Source of the DNA: Clostridiales bacterium
GTDB taxonomy: Bacteria > Bacillota > Clostridia > Oscillospirales > Butyricicoccaceae
Assembly (NCBI GenBank): GCA_022775385.1
Contig: JALFIV010000036.1
Location: 1 to 33,805, forward strand
DNA length: 33,805 bases
Direction of reading: 5' to 3'
Position 1 is the first letter of the stretch. Every line of letters begins with the position of its first letter. A program made the translations under genes and the position numbers. Of the stretch, positions 1-7,278 are shown in pieces. Under the pieces are notes generated by a model. That model was not told the DNA's origin, searched no databases, and saw only the letters and a program-made list of their open reading frames with translations.

Positions 1-4
1 TATT

Positions 5-778
5 ATGAACGAATTACGAAACAAAAGTGGATTTTTATGTGATATGGACGGTGTCATCTATCACGGCAACCGTCTTCTGCCGGGCGTGCGTGAATTTGTC
101 GACTGGCTGTATGCGGAGAATAAGAATTTTCTGTTTCTGACCAATTCCAGCCGGCTGACGCCGGTGGAGCTGGGACAGAAGCTGGGACGCATGGGACTGG
201 AGGTCGACGCGAGCCATTTTTACACCAGCGCACAGGCGACCGCGAGCTTTCTGAAGCGGCAGGCGCCGGGATGCAGTGTGTATGCCATCGGCGAGCACGG
301 ACTGCTCAACGCGCTGTATGATGCGGGAATCCCGATCAACGATGTCGATCCGGATTACGTCGTATTCGGTGAACCGGACAGCTATCACTACGATCAGATT
401 GTCAAGGCAATCCGTCTGGTGGAAAACGGCGCACGCCTGATCGGGACAAACAGCGATCTGACCGGACCGTCCGAGTCCGGCATTCTGCCGAGCTGCCGCG
501 CGCTCATCGCACCGATTGAGCTGGCAACCAACAAGAAGGCCTACTTTGTCGGCAAGCCGAATCCGCTCATGATGCGCACCGGTCTGCGTCTGCTGGGTGC
601 GCACTCGGAGGACACGGTGATGATCGGCGACCGCATGGATACCGATATGGTGGCGGGAATCGAGACCGGTCTGGATACGGTTCTCGTCCTCTCTGGTGTG
701 ACAAGCAAGCAGGACATCGAGCGGTTCCCGTACCGTCCGCGCCTGGTGCTGAACGGCGTCGGAGACATTCCGGGATAA
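5..778 (+). CDS. HAD-IIA family phosphatase, NagD-like
   Basis: A 257-residue cytoplasmic hydrolase of the haloacid dehalogenase superfamily, subfamily IIA (NagD/AraL/PGP type). Motif I DMDGV is at residues 13-17, with the nucleophile and acid/base aspartates at 13 and 15. Motif II FLTNSS is at 44-49, a GKPNP motif lies near residue 183, and the metal-binding GDRMDTD near 208. The length is normal for the family. Members dephosphorylate small phosphometabolites such as nucleotides, sugar phosphates or phosphoglycolate; the substrate cannot be read from sequence. The ATG at position 5 fits the family N-terminus, but its ribosome binding site lies outside the window, so an earlier start cannot be excluded. 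The next gene, on the same strand, begins about 80 bp downstream. Confidence 0.9.
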   Translation: MNELRNKSGFLCDMDGVIYHGNRLLPGVREFVDWLYAENKNFLFLTNSSRLTPVELGQKLGRMGLEVDASHFYTSAQATASFLKRQAPGCSVYAIGEHGLLNALYDAGIPINDVDPDYVVFGEPDSYHYDQIVKAIRLVENGARLIGTNSDLTGPSESGILPSCRALIAPIELATNKKAYFVGKPNPLMMRTGLRLLGAHSEDTVMIGDRMDTDMVAGIETGLDTVLVLSGVTSKQDIERFPYRPRLVLNGVGDIPG

Positions 779-819
779 CGCTGTCCGGAAAAATAATTGA
801 AACCGCCTCATTGCATCGG

Positions 820-838
820 TGATACAAAACAGGTATCA
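820..838. promoter_or_regulatory. Perfect 6-bp inverted repeat upstream of the MGMT-like gene
   Basis: TGATAC (820-825) and GTATCA (833-838) form a perfect inverted repeat with a 7-nt spacer, ending 8 nt before the ribosome binding site of the next gene. A weak promoter-like pair TTGCAT (811-816) and TATCAT (834-839), 17 bp apart, overlaps it. Transcription from that pair would start almost at the ribosome binding site. An operator or small leader hairpin is possible; no regulator is identified. Confidence 0.35.
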
Positions 839-859
839 TACAAGCAGGAGGTGGCAGAA

Positions 860-1363
860 ATGGCAAACGAGCAGAACAAGGATTTCAATGCCATGCTGCA
901 CGACAGCAAGGATATGCCGAAAACCCAGATCATCACGGATCAGAAGAGCATTGAAAAATACGGCGGAGACCGGATGTATTTTGCGCCGCCGATCGCGTAT
1001 GACGCGGTCATGCGGACAGTGCCGTATGGAAAGGTCACGACGGTCGGTGCAATTCGAACGTATTTTGCCAAACAGAACGGCGCGGACTTTACCGAACCGA
1101 TCACGGCGGGGATCTTTGTCTCCATCGCGGCATGGGCGAGCGAACAGCGGGAGGACGATCCGACGCCGTACTGGAGAACGCTCAAGGCGGACGGAGAGCT
1201 GAATCCCAAATATCCCGGCGGCGTCGAGCGGCAGAAAGCACAGCTCGAAGCGGAAGGACATGAGATTATGACACGCGGCCGGAAGAACATCCGCTATTTT
1301 GTCAAAGACTATGAATCCGTGCTGTTTGAGCCGGATGAAACCAAAACAGAACAAAACCCCTGA
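860..1363 (+). CDS. MGMT/alkyltransferase-like fold protein lacking the PCHR motif
   Basis: A 167-residue protein. The ATG at 860 is chosen because AGGAGGTGG sits at 846-854; an in-frame ATG at 797 has no such signal. Residues about 48-135 resemble the C-terminal DNA-binding domain of O6-alkylguanine-DNA alkyltransferases: a MRTVPYGKVTTVGAI helix-turn-helix-like start and a DGELN...PGGVERQKAQLEAEG tail. In true alkyltransferases the active site reads P-C-H-R, and in ATL proteins P-W-H-R. Here the equivalent stretch reads PTPYWRTLK, so there is no acceptor cysteine. The protein probably binds DNA lesions or another ligand without alkyl transfer, or has a different role. The first 45 residues are a charged extension not found in short ATLs. 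A strong terminator follows immediately. Confidence 0.7.
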   Translation: MANEQNKDFNAMLHDSKDMPKTQIITDQKSIEKYGGDRMYFAPPIAYDAVMRTVPYGKVTTVGAIRTYFAKQNGADFTEPITAGIFVSIAAWASEQREDDPTPYWRTLKADGELNPKYPGGVERQKAQLEAEGHEIMTRGRKNIRYFVKDYESVLFEPDETKTEQNP

Positions 1364-1390
1364 CTTTGACGAGTCAGGGGTTTTGTTGTA
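1353..1390. terminator. Bidirectional intrinsic terminator between converging genes
   Basis: A perfect 13-bp stem (1353-1365 paired with 1372-1384) with a 6-nt loop. The arms begin with AAAA and end with TTTT, so a U-tract follows the GC-rich stem on both strands. The left arm overlaps the last codons of the MGMT-like gene, and fabD ends just beyond on the other strand. Confidence 0.92.
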
Positions 1391-1400
1391 TCAATCGGGT

Positions 1401-2321
1401 TTATTCTGCAGATTGGCAGACAGCGAGCACGCTGTTGTTGGATTCGACCGGCGTACAGGTCAGCTGCTTGGAGATTCTGCGCGCGAAGCCGGTCAGGGTT
1501 TTACCCGGGCCGATTTCCAGTGCGGCGGTGTGTCCGTCGGACATCATGTTCTGCACAAGCTCTTTCCAGCGGACCGGAGAGATCATGTGCTGTTCCAGAT
1601 GTGCCGGGAGATTTTCGATCGAGAGAATCTGTGCATCGGTATTGGAGTAAACCGGAATAGTCGGCACATGGATGGTCAGCGACTCGGCAAACGTGCGGAG
1701 CTGTGCAGCAGCCTCGGCCATCAGCGGCGTGTGGAACGCACCCGAAACTGCGAGCGGTACGGCGCGGCGTGCGCCGGCCTGTTTACAGGATTCCACCGCG
1801 CGGGAGACGGCATCGGTGGTGCCGGCGATGACCAGCTGACCGTCACAGTTGTAGTTGACCGGAAGAACAATGCCGTCGGTCTCTGCGCAGATCTGTTCGA
1901 CAACAGAATCCGCCAGTCCCAGAACCGCAGCCATGCATCCGTCGGTCTCATCCGCCGCGGCCTGCATCAGCTCACCGCGCTTGGTGACGAGACGCAGGGC
2001 GTCCTCCGTCGACAAAATACCGGAGGCGGCGAGCGCAGTGTACTCGCCAAGGGAGAAGCCGGCGCAGGCATCAAAGGTCACACCGCGCTCCTGCAGGGCG
2101 GAGAATACCGCGAGGGAGCAGGTGAAAATCGCGATCTGGCTGTTGATCGTGCGGGAGAGCTCTTCCTTCGTGCCGGAGAAGCACAGATCGGAGACCGACT
2201 GTCCGGCGACATCGGAGGCGCACTCAAAGACGCGCCGAGCCGCTGTGCTTTCCTGATAAACTGTTTGTCCCATTCCGGGGAACTGTGAACCCTGTCCCGG
2301 AAAAAATGCAGAAAATGTCAT
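1401..2321 (-). CDS. fabD: Malonyl-CoA:ACP transacylase
   Basis: Transfers malonyl from CoA to the acyl carrier protein, feeding FabH and FabF. The N-terminus carries the family FPGQGSQ (residues 7-13). The nucleophile elbow reads GFSLGEY with the active serine at residue 90; the usual GHSLGE histidine is replaced by Phe, a variant I believe also occurs in other Clostridia. The catalytic His lies in SGAFHTPLM near residue 197. The ATG at 2321 gives a normal 306-residue protein; an in-frame GTG at 2336 would add five residues, and neither start has a strong ribosome binding site. It is divergent from fabH and separated from the rest of the pathway, whereas in many Firmicutes it lies between fabK and fabG. 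Confidence 0.95.
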   Translation of the reverse strand: MTFSAFFPGQGSQFPGMGQTVYQESTAARRVFECASDVAGQSVSDLCFSGTKEELSRTINSQIAIFTCSLAVFSALQERGVTFDACAGFSLGEYTALAASGILSTEDALRLVTKRGELMQAAADETDGCMAAVLGLADSVVEQICAETDGIVLPVNYNCDGQLVIAGTTDAVSRAVESCKQAGARRAVPLAVSGAFHTPLMAEAAAQLRTFAESLTIHVPTIPVYSNTDAQILSIENLPAHLEQHMISPVRWKELVQNMMSDGHTAALEIGPGKTLTGFARRISKQLTCTPVESNNSVLAVCQSAE

Positions 2322-2379
2322 AGAATGAACGCTCACTTTCAGTTAAAATGGATGTTATTAAACAAATGATAAAATAATG

Positions 2380-2430
2380 TTTGACAAAATTAAGCGATAC
2401 CATTATAATAAACCGAAGATAGTTTGTCAA
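2380..2430. promoter_or_regulatory. Paired TTTG-N-CAAA operator-like sites flanking the fab promoter -10
   Basis: TTTGACAAA (2380-2388, overlapping the -35) and TTTGTCAA (2423-2430, just after the predicted start) are inverted copies of each other. Each is itself a short palindrome, and their centres are about 43 bp apart, near four helical turns. The half-site resembles FabT/FabR (MarR family) boxes of the TTTGA...TCAAA type, so repression by a fatty-acid-responsive MarR protein is inferred. FapR-type boxes are not seen. The -35-side copy also lies upstream of divergent fabD and could affect both units. Confidence 0.5.
2381..2409 (+). promoter_or_regulatory. Consensus sigma-A promoter of the fab/acc operon
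   Basis: TTGACA at 2381-2386 and TATAAT at 2404-2409 are separated by exactly 17 bp, matching both consensus hexamers. Transcription should start near 2416 and read fabH and the following nine genes. Confidence 0.93.
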
Positions 2431-2456
2431 TTATTAGTTTTTATAAAAACGGGGAA

Positions 2457-3443
2457 GTGATAGCAATCGGTACGATATTGGTGTCAACCGGCAGTTATGT
2501 GCCGGAACAGCGTTTGACAAACAGCCAGCTGACGGAGATGGTTGAGACATCCGATGAATGGATTGTCCAGCGCACCGGCATTCGGGAGCGCCGCATCGCG
2601 TCCAACATGCAGACATCCGAGCTTGCGATTCCGGCGGCACAGCGCGCGCTGGAGGACGGCGGCGTGTCTGCGCAGGAGCTGGATTTAATTATCGCCTGTA
2701 CGGCGACGCCGGATAGTTATACGCCTTCGCTTGCCTGCCGTGTTCAGGCGGCGATCGGAGCGGACAATGCCTTTGCGTTTGACGCCTCCGCGGCCTGCTC
2801 CGGTTTTGTCTATGCCACAGATATTGTGGACAGTTATTTCCGCGCCGGAAAGGCAAAAACTGCGCTGGTGGTCTGTGCGGAGACGCTCAGCCGTCTGGTT
2901 GATTTCACCGATCGCACGGTCTGCTGTCTGTTCGGCGACGGCGCCGGCGCGGCGGTTTTCCGCTGGAGCGAGACCGAGGAGGGAATCCTTCAGACAGTCA
3001 TGGGGGCAGACGGCACCCGCGGCGATGCACTGCTGGCCAAGGCGCTTCCGGTGGAGGATGCGCTAAACGGAGATCGGACCTACTCACACACAGACCGATT
3101 CCTTCATATGAACGGCAAAGAGGTATTCCGCTTTGCCGCCCGCACGGTTCCGGATGCGATCGACCGTGTTCTGAACAAGGCGGGGATGACGGCGGACGAG
3201 ATCGACTGGGTGGTTCCGCATCAGGCGAATCTGCGCATCATCGATGTGATCTGCCGCCGCTACGGACTGAAAAAAGAACAGGTTTATGTCAATCTGGATC
3301 GATTCGGCAATACCTCGAGTGCATCCGTTCCGATCTGTCTGGACGAGATGCGTCAAAAGGGACTGCTCAAGCGCGGTCAGCGCGCCATTTTTGTCGGATT
3401 TGGCGGCGGATTGACCTATGGAGCGATTTTGCTGCGGATTTAA
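2457..3443 (+). CDS. fabH: Beta-ketoacyl-ACP synthase III
   Basis: Catalyses the first condensation, acyl-CoA (acetyl or branched primer) with malonyl-ACP. The catalytic triad is visible: Cys in ASAACSGF (about residue 114), His in PHQANLR and Asn in RFGNTSSAS. The start is uncertain. The frame is open from a TTG at 2424, which lies only about 8 nt from the predicted transcription start and has no ribosome binding site. GTG at 2457 is chosen for a near-normal 328 residues, although the purine-rich GGGGAAG (2451-2457) abuts it. TTG at 2478 and GTG at 2481 would give slightly short proteins. The position matching the E. coli start Met is an ATC codon at 2466. It is first in the operon, 15 bp before fabK. 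Confidence 0.93.
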   Translation: MIAIGTILVSTGSYVPEQRLTNSQLTEMVETSDEWIVQRTGIRERRIASNMQTSELAIPAAQRALEDGGVSAQELDLIIACTATPDSYTPSLACRVQAAIGADNAFAFDASAACSGFVYATDIVDSYFRAGKAKTALVVCAETLSRLVDFTDRTVCCLFGDGAGAAVFRWSETEEGILQTVMGADGTRGDALLAKALPVEDALNGDRTYSHTDRFLHMNGKEVFRFAARTVPDAIDRVLNKAGMTADEIDWVVPHQANLRIIDVICRRYGLKKEQVYVNLDRFGNTSSASVPICLDEMRQKGLLKRGQRAIFVGFGGGLTYGAILLRI

Positions 3444-3458
3444 CAGAGGAACAGAACT

Positions 3459-4424
3459 ATGAAAACAAAAATTACAGAACTTCTTGGAATCAAATATCCG
3501 GTTTTTCAGGGTGCGATGGCGTGGATTGCGGATGCCGGTCTGGCAGCCGCGGTATCCAACGCGGGCGGTCTGGGAATCATTGCGGCGGGCGCCGCGCCGG
3601 TTGAGTTTGTGCGCGATGAGATCCGTCGCGCCAAGCAGCTGACGGACAAGCCGTTTGCGGTCAACATCATGCTGCTCAATCCGAATGCCCCCGAGCTGGC
3701 ACAGCTGGTTATCGACGAGGGCGTCAAGGTTGTCACGACGGGCGCCGGATCTCCGGCAAAGTACATGAAGGCATGGAAAGAGGCCGGCATCAAGGTCATT
3801 CCGGTCATCGCGTCCACCGCGTATGCCAAGCGTATGGAGCGCATGGGTGCGGATGCGGTCATCGCCGAGGGCATGGAGTCCGGCGGACATATCGGTGAGA
3901 CCACGACGATGGCACTGCTCCCGCAGGTTGTCGATGCGGTTTCCATTCCGGTCATCTGCGCCGGCGGTGTTGCGGACGGCCGCGGCATGGCTGCGGCGCG
4001 CATCTTCGGCGCCGAGGGTGTTCAGTGCGGCACGATTTTCCTGAGCGCAGAGGAGTGCAATATCTCCCAGCAGTATAAGGATATGATCTACAAGGCAAAT
4101 GACATCTCGACAGTCGTCACCGGACGCGCTTCCGGCCATCCGGTCCGCTCGCTCAAGTCTCCGCTGTCCCGCCGTCTGGTCAAGATGGAAGGACACATCG
4201 AGACGCGCACGCTGGAGGAGATCGAGATGATCACCGCGGGTTCCCTGCGCAAGGCGGTTCAGGACGGCAATGTGGAGGAAGGAACCTTCATGTCTGGACA
4301 GATTGCCGGACTGGTCAACGGTCCGTCGGACTGTAAGACGATTCTGGAAACCATCGTCGGCGACGCAGAACGCATTCTGACGCACGCGCCGGCACTGATT
4401 GGAATGGGTGAAAACGATGGCTAA
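3459..4424 (+). CDS. fabK: Enoyl-ACP reductase II, FMN-dependent
   Basis: Reduces trans-2-enoyl-ACP with NAD(P)H through FMN and so completes each elongation cycle. The 321 residues match the nitronate monooxygenase/FabK TIM-barrel family. The N-terminus has the family YPVFQGAMAWIADAGLAAAVSNAGGLG pattern (shown here as part of residues 13-39), GAGSP is near 96, and the FMN-phosphate region reads ICAGGVADGRG near 165-177. No FabI, FabL or FabV is present in the window, so this is the probable enoyl reductase; FabK enzymes are generally triclosan-insensitive. The ribosome binding site AGAGGA lies 8 nt before the ATG. It overlaps fabG by 8 bp, indicating translational coupling. Confidence 0.95.
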   Translation: MKTKITELLGIKYPVFQGAMAWIADAGLAAAVSNAGGLGIIAAGAAPVEFVRDEIRRAKQLTDKPFAVNIMLLNPNAPELAQLVIDEGVKVVTTGAGSPAKYMKAWKEAGIKVIPVIASTAYAKRMERMGADAVIAEGMESGGHIGETTTMALLPQVVDAVSIPVICAGGVADGRGMAAARIFGAEGVQCGTIFLSAEECNISQQYKDMIYKANDISTVVTGRASGHPVRSLKSPLSRRLVKMEGHIETRTLEEIEMITAGSLRKAVQDGNVEEGTFMSGQIAGLVNGPSDCKTILETIVGDAERILTHAPALIGMGENDG

Positions 4425-5151
4425 ACTTGCAATTGTAACCGGTGCATCGCGCGGAATCGGCGCGGCGATTGCCAAAAAGCTGGCGGCTGAGGGATGCGAC
4501 GTAGTTGTCAACTGTGTCTCCTCGGTGGAAAAAGCGGAGGCAGTCGCGGCGGAGTGCCGCGAGCTGGGCGTCAATGCCTATCCGATGGCATGGAATGTCG
4601 CAGACTACGATGCATGTAAACTTGCGGTAAACGAAATTAAGAAGAACATCGGCGTACCGGAGATTCTGGTCAACAACGCTGGAATCACACGCGACGGACT
4701 GCTGATTCGCATGAAGCCGGAGCAGTTCAACGATGTCATTCAGGCGTGCCTGACCGGCACGTTCAATATGACAAGTCTGGTCGGCGCGCAGATGCTGCGT
4801 GCGAAGAAGGGCAGAATTGTCAATCTCGCGTCGGTTTCCGGCATCGCCGGAAATGCCGGGCAGGCGAATTATTCCGCAGCAAAGGCGGGTGTCATCGGTC
4901 TGACCAAGACGGCGGCAAAGGAGCTGGGCTCGCGCGGCATCACGGTCAACGCGATTGCGCCGGGCTTTGTTGAGACGGATATGACGGCTTCCCTGCCGGA
5001 GGATATTCAGGAGGGCGCCAAGGCGCGCATCTCTCTCGGACGCTTCGGAAAGGCAGAGGAGATTGCAGAGATTGCGGCGTTCCTCGCGTCGGATCGGGCG
5101 TCGTACATCACCGGACAGGTCATCGTCGCAGACGGTGGCATGGCACTGTGA
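4417..5151 (+). CDS. fabG: 3-oxoacyl-ACP reductase
   Basis: An NADPH-dependent short-chain dehydrogenase of 244 residues that reduces beta-ketoacyl-ACP. The Rossmann motif TGASRGIG is at residues 8-15 and NNAG at 86-89. The catalytic Ser139, Tyr152 and Lys156 lie in NLASVSG and YSAAK. The C-terminal ITGQVIVADGGMAL is typical of FabG. The ATG at 4417 is preferred over one at 4399 because it gives the canonical MAKLAIVTGA start; it lies inside the last codons of fabK (8-bp overlap). The gene ends in TGA, directly followed by the AGGAGG of fabF. Confidence 0.96.
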   Translation: MAKLAIVTGASRGIGAAIAKKLAAEGCDVVVNCVSSVEKAEAVAAECRELGVNAYPMAWNVADYDACKLAVNEIKKNIGVPEILVNNAGITRDGLLIRMKPEQFNDVIQACLTGTFNMTSLVGAQMLRAKKGRIVNLASVSGIAGNAGQANYSAAKAGVIGLTKTAAKELGSRGITVNAIAPGFVETDMTASLPEDIQEGAKARISLGRFGKAEEIAEIAAFLASDRASYITGQVIVADGGMAL

Positions 5152-5162
5152 GGAGGAACAGG

Positions 5163-6398
5163 ATGGAACGAGTTGTACTTACCGGAATGGGTGCGGTGAC
5201 GCCGCTGGGCAATTCCGTACCGGCATACTGGGACGGACTGAAAAACGGAGTCAACGGAATCAAGACGATCACATCGTTTGACACCACAGGATATAAGGCG
5301 ACAGTCGCGGGAGAGATCCGCGATTTTGATCCGCTGACCTTCCTGGATAAGAAGGAAGCGGCACACATGGACCGCAACTGCCAGTTTGCGCTGGCGGCGG
5401 CGAAGGAGGCGATGGAGCAGTCCGGTCTGATGGAGAGCGGCATTGATCCGTTCCGCGTCGGCACGTTCATCAGCTCGGGTATCGGCGGTCTGCAGGTGTT
5501 TGAGACGGAGCACGAGAAGCTGCTGAACAAGGGTCCGCGCCGTGTCTCCCCGTTTGCCATTCCGATGATGATTGCGAATATGGCGACGGCTCATGTCTCA
5601 ATGGCGTTCGGCCTGAAGGGTGAGAGCTATGCGCCGGTCAGCGCTTGTGCCTCCGGTACACAGGCAGTCGGTGAGGTGATGCGCGCGATCCGCCACGGTT
5701 ATCTGGATGCGGCGGTCGCAGGCGGCGCCGAGTCGTGCATCACGCCGGTGGCAATTGCAGGATTTTCCAATATGCATGCGCTGTCGCTGGAGCAGGATCC
5801 GGAGCAGGCGTGCTGTCCGTTTGACAAAAAGCGCAGCGGATTTATCATGGGCGAGGGCGCCGGTATTCTGGTGCTCGAGAGCCTGACATATGCCAAGGCA
5901 CGCGGTGCACATATCATTGCCGAGGTCATCGGCTACGGTTCGACCTCGGATGCGTACCACATCACCAGTCCGGATCCGACCGGAGAGGGTCCGTCCCGTG
6001 CAATCCGCATGGCGATGGAGGACGGCGGCGTAACAGCGGACGATGTGACGTACATCAACGCACACGGCACCTCGACGCCGATCAACGACGCGGCGGAGAC
6101 CGAGGCAATCAAGCAGGCGCTGGGCGATGCGGCATACCGCTGCAAGATTTCGTCGACCAAGTCGATGACCGGACATCTGCTCGGTGCGGCCGGTGCGATT
6201 GAGGCGATTGCCTGCGCCAAGGCGATTGAGGAAGGCGTAATTCCGCCGACCATCCATCTGACCGAGCAGGATGAGGTCTGTGATCTGGACTATGTACCGA
6301 ATCAGGCTGTCTCGTGCGAGGTCGATGTGGCGCTGTCCAACTCGCTGGGATTCGGCGGACACAATGCGACGATTGCACTGCGCCGCTTTGGAGAGTGA
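5163..6398 (+). CDS. fabF: Beta-ketoacyl-ACP synthase II
   Basis: Elongating condensing enzyme of the thiolase fold, 411 residues. The active Cys162 lies in VSACASGTQ, and the two catalytic histidines lie in NAHGTSTPIND (near 302) and TGHLLGAAG (near 339). It condenses malonyl-ACP with growing acyl-ACP. The ATG at 5163 follows AGGAGG at 5151-5156, which overlaps the fabG stop codon. It is followed 7 bp later by accB in the same operon. Confidence 0.96.
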   Translation: MERVVLTGMGAVTPLGNSVPAYWDGLKNGVNGIKTITSFDTTGYKATVAGEIRDFDPLTFLDKKEAAHMDRNCQFALAAAKEAMEQSGLMESGIDPFRVGTFISSGIGGLQVFETEHEKLLNKGPRRVSPFAIPMMIANMATAHVSMAFGLKGESYAPVSACASGTQAVGEVMRAIRHGYLDAAVAGGAESCITPVAIAGFSNMHALSLEQDPEQACCPFDKKRSGFIMGEGAGILVLESLTYAKARGAHIIAEVIGYGSTSDAYHITSPDPTGEGPSRAIRMAMEDGGVTADDVTYINAHGTSTPINDAAETEAIKQALGDAAYRCKISSTKSMTGHLLGAAGAIEAIACAKAIEEGVIPPTIHLTEQDEVCDLDYVPNQAVSCEVDVALSNSLGFGGHNATIALRRFGE

Positions 6399-6405
6399 GG
6401 CCGCG

Positions 6406-6843
6406 ATGATGCAGGAAAAAGACTTAAAGGCATTTGCATTTGCATGCATTGACAAGGCGGTTCAGTCGAATGTCAGCCGTCTGTCCATTCAGAACGGTGA
6501 CTTTTCCATCACAATTGAGACCGGACGCGGCAGTGCGCCGGCGGTTCAGACGGTTGTGGAAGCGGCACCGGCAGTCCAGCTGGAGGAGCCGCTGTACGAT
6601 GGACAGGTTGTCCCGTCTCCGCTGGTCGGTACATTCTATGCGGCGAGCGCACCGGACGCGCCTCCGATGGTGCAGGCGGGAGACGCTGTCAAGAAGGGAG
6701 ACACCCTGTGCATCATTGAGGCGATGAAGGTCATGAACGAGATCGAGAGCCCGTGCGACGGTGTAGTCAGCCGGGTTCTGGCGGTCAACGGCGACCTGGT
6801 GGAGTACAATCAGCCGCTGTTTGTCATCAAGGAGAATGCATAA
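6406..6843 (+). CDS. accB: Biotin carboxyl carrier protein of acetyl-CoA carboxylase
   Basis: A 145-residue carrier that shuttles carboxybiotin between AccC and the AccA/AccD carboxyltransferase. The N-terminal 40 residues are the AccB-specific domain, followed by an Ala/Pro/Val-rich linker (about 43-62) and a biotinyl domain from SPLVGTFY onward. Lys108 in EAMKVMNE is the biotinylation site. Two adjacent ATGs (6406 and 6409) could serve as start; GTGAGG lies just upstream. The stop codon directly abuts the fabZ start. Confidence 0.95.
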   Translation: MMQEKDLKAFAFACIDKAVQSNVSRLSIQNGDFSITIETGRGSAPAVQTVVEAAPAVQLEEPLYDGQVVPSPLVGTFYAASAPDAPPMVQAGDAVKKGDTLCIIEAMKVMNEIESPCDGVVSRVLAVNGDLVEYNQPLFVIKENA

Positions 6844-7272
6844 ATGCTGTACGATATTGAACAAATTAAGCAGATCATTCCGCACCGCGACCCGATGCTG
6901 ATGGTCGACTGCATTGAGCAGCTCGATCAGGAGGCAGGAACGGTAGTGGGTACCAAGACTTTCACGGGAGAAGAGGAATTCTTCAAAGGACACTTTCCGG
7001 GCAATCCGGTTGTCCCGGGCGTTTTTCTGATCGAGGCGCTCGCACAGACCGGCGCGGTTGCGATTCTCTCCCGTGAGGAATACCTCGGAAAGACCGGATA
7101 CTTTGCATCCTGGGATAAAATCAAGTTCCGCCGCAAGGTGCTGCCGGGTGACACGGTCACCCTGAAGGTTCAGCTGGTGAAAATCCGCGGCAGAATTGTC
7201 GTCGCGGACGGCACCGCCTATGTCGGCGAGGAAAAAGCGGCACAGGGAACGTTTACCTGTGCAATCAGGTGA
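6844..7272 (+). CDS. fabZ: 3-hydroxyacyl-ACP dehydratase
   Basis: A hot-dog-fold dehydratase of 142 residues that converts beta-hydroxyacyl-ACP to trans-2-enoyl-ACP. The catalytic His50 lies in the FabZ signature GHFPGNPVVPGV and Glu64 in FLIEALAQ. The N-terminal IIPHRDPMLMVD is also characteristic. The ATG follows the accB TAA with no gap; its ribosome binding site AAGGAG (6829-6834) is inside accB, so the two are probably coupled. No FabA or FabN paralog is seen, so how unsaturated fatty acids are made is not explained by this locus. Confidence 0.96.
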   Translation: MLYDIEQIKQIIPHRDPMLMVDCIEQLDQEAGTVVGTKTFTGEEEFFKGHFPGNPVVPGVFLIEALAQTGAVAILSREEYLGKTGYFASWDKIKFRRKVLPGDTVTLKVQLVKIRGRIVVADGTAYVGEEKAAQGTFTCAIR

Positions 7273-7278
7273 TATGCG

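Noticed and set aside
811-839. TTGCAT/TATCAT as a promoter of the MGMT-like gene
   Set aside because: The predicted start would fall on the ribosome binding site. It is kept only as a possible operator repeat; transcription may come from the upstream gene.
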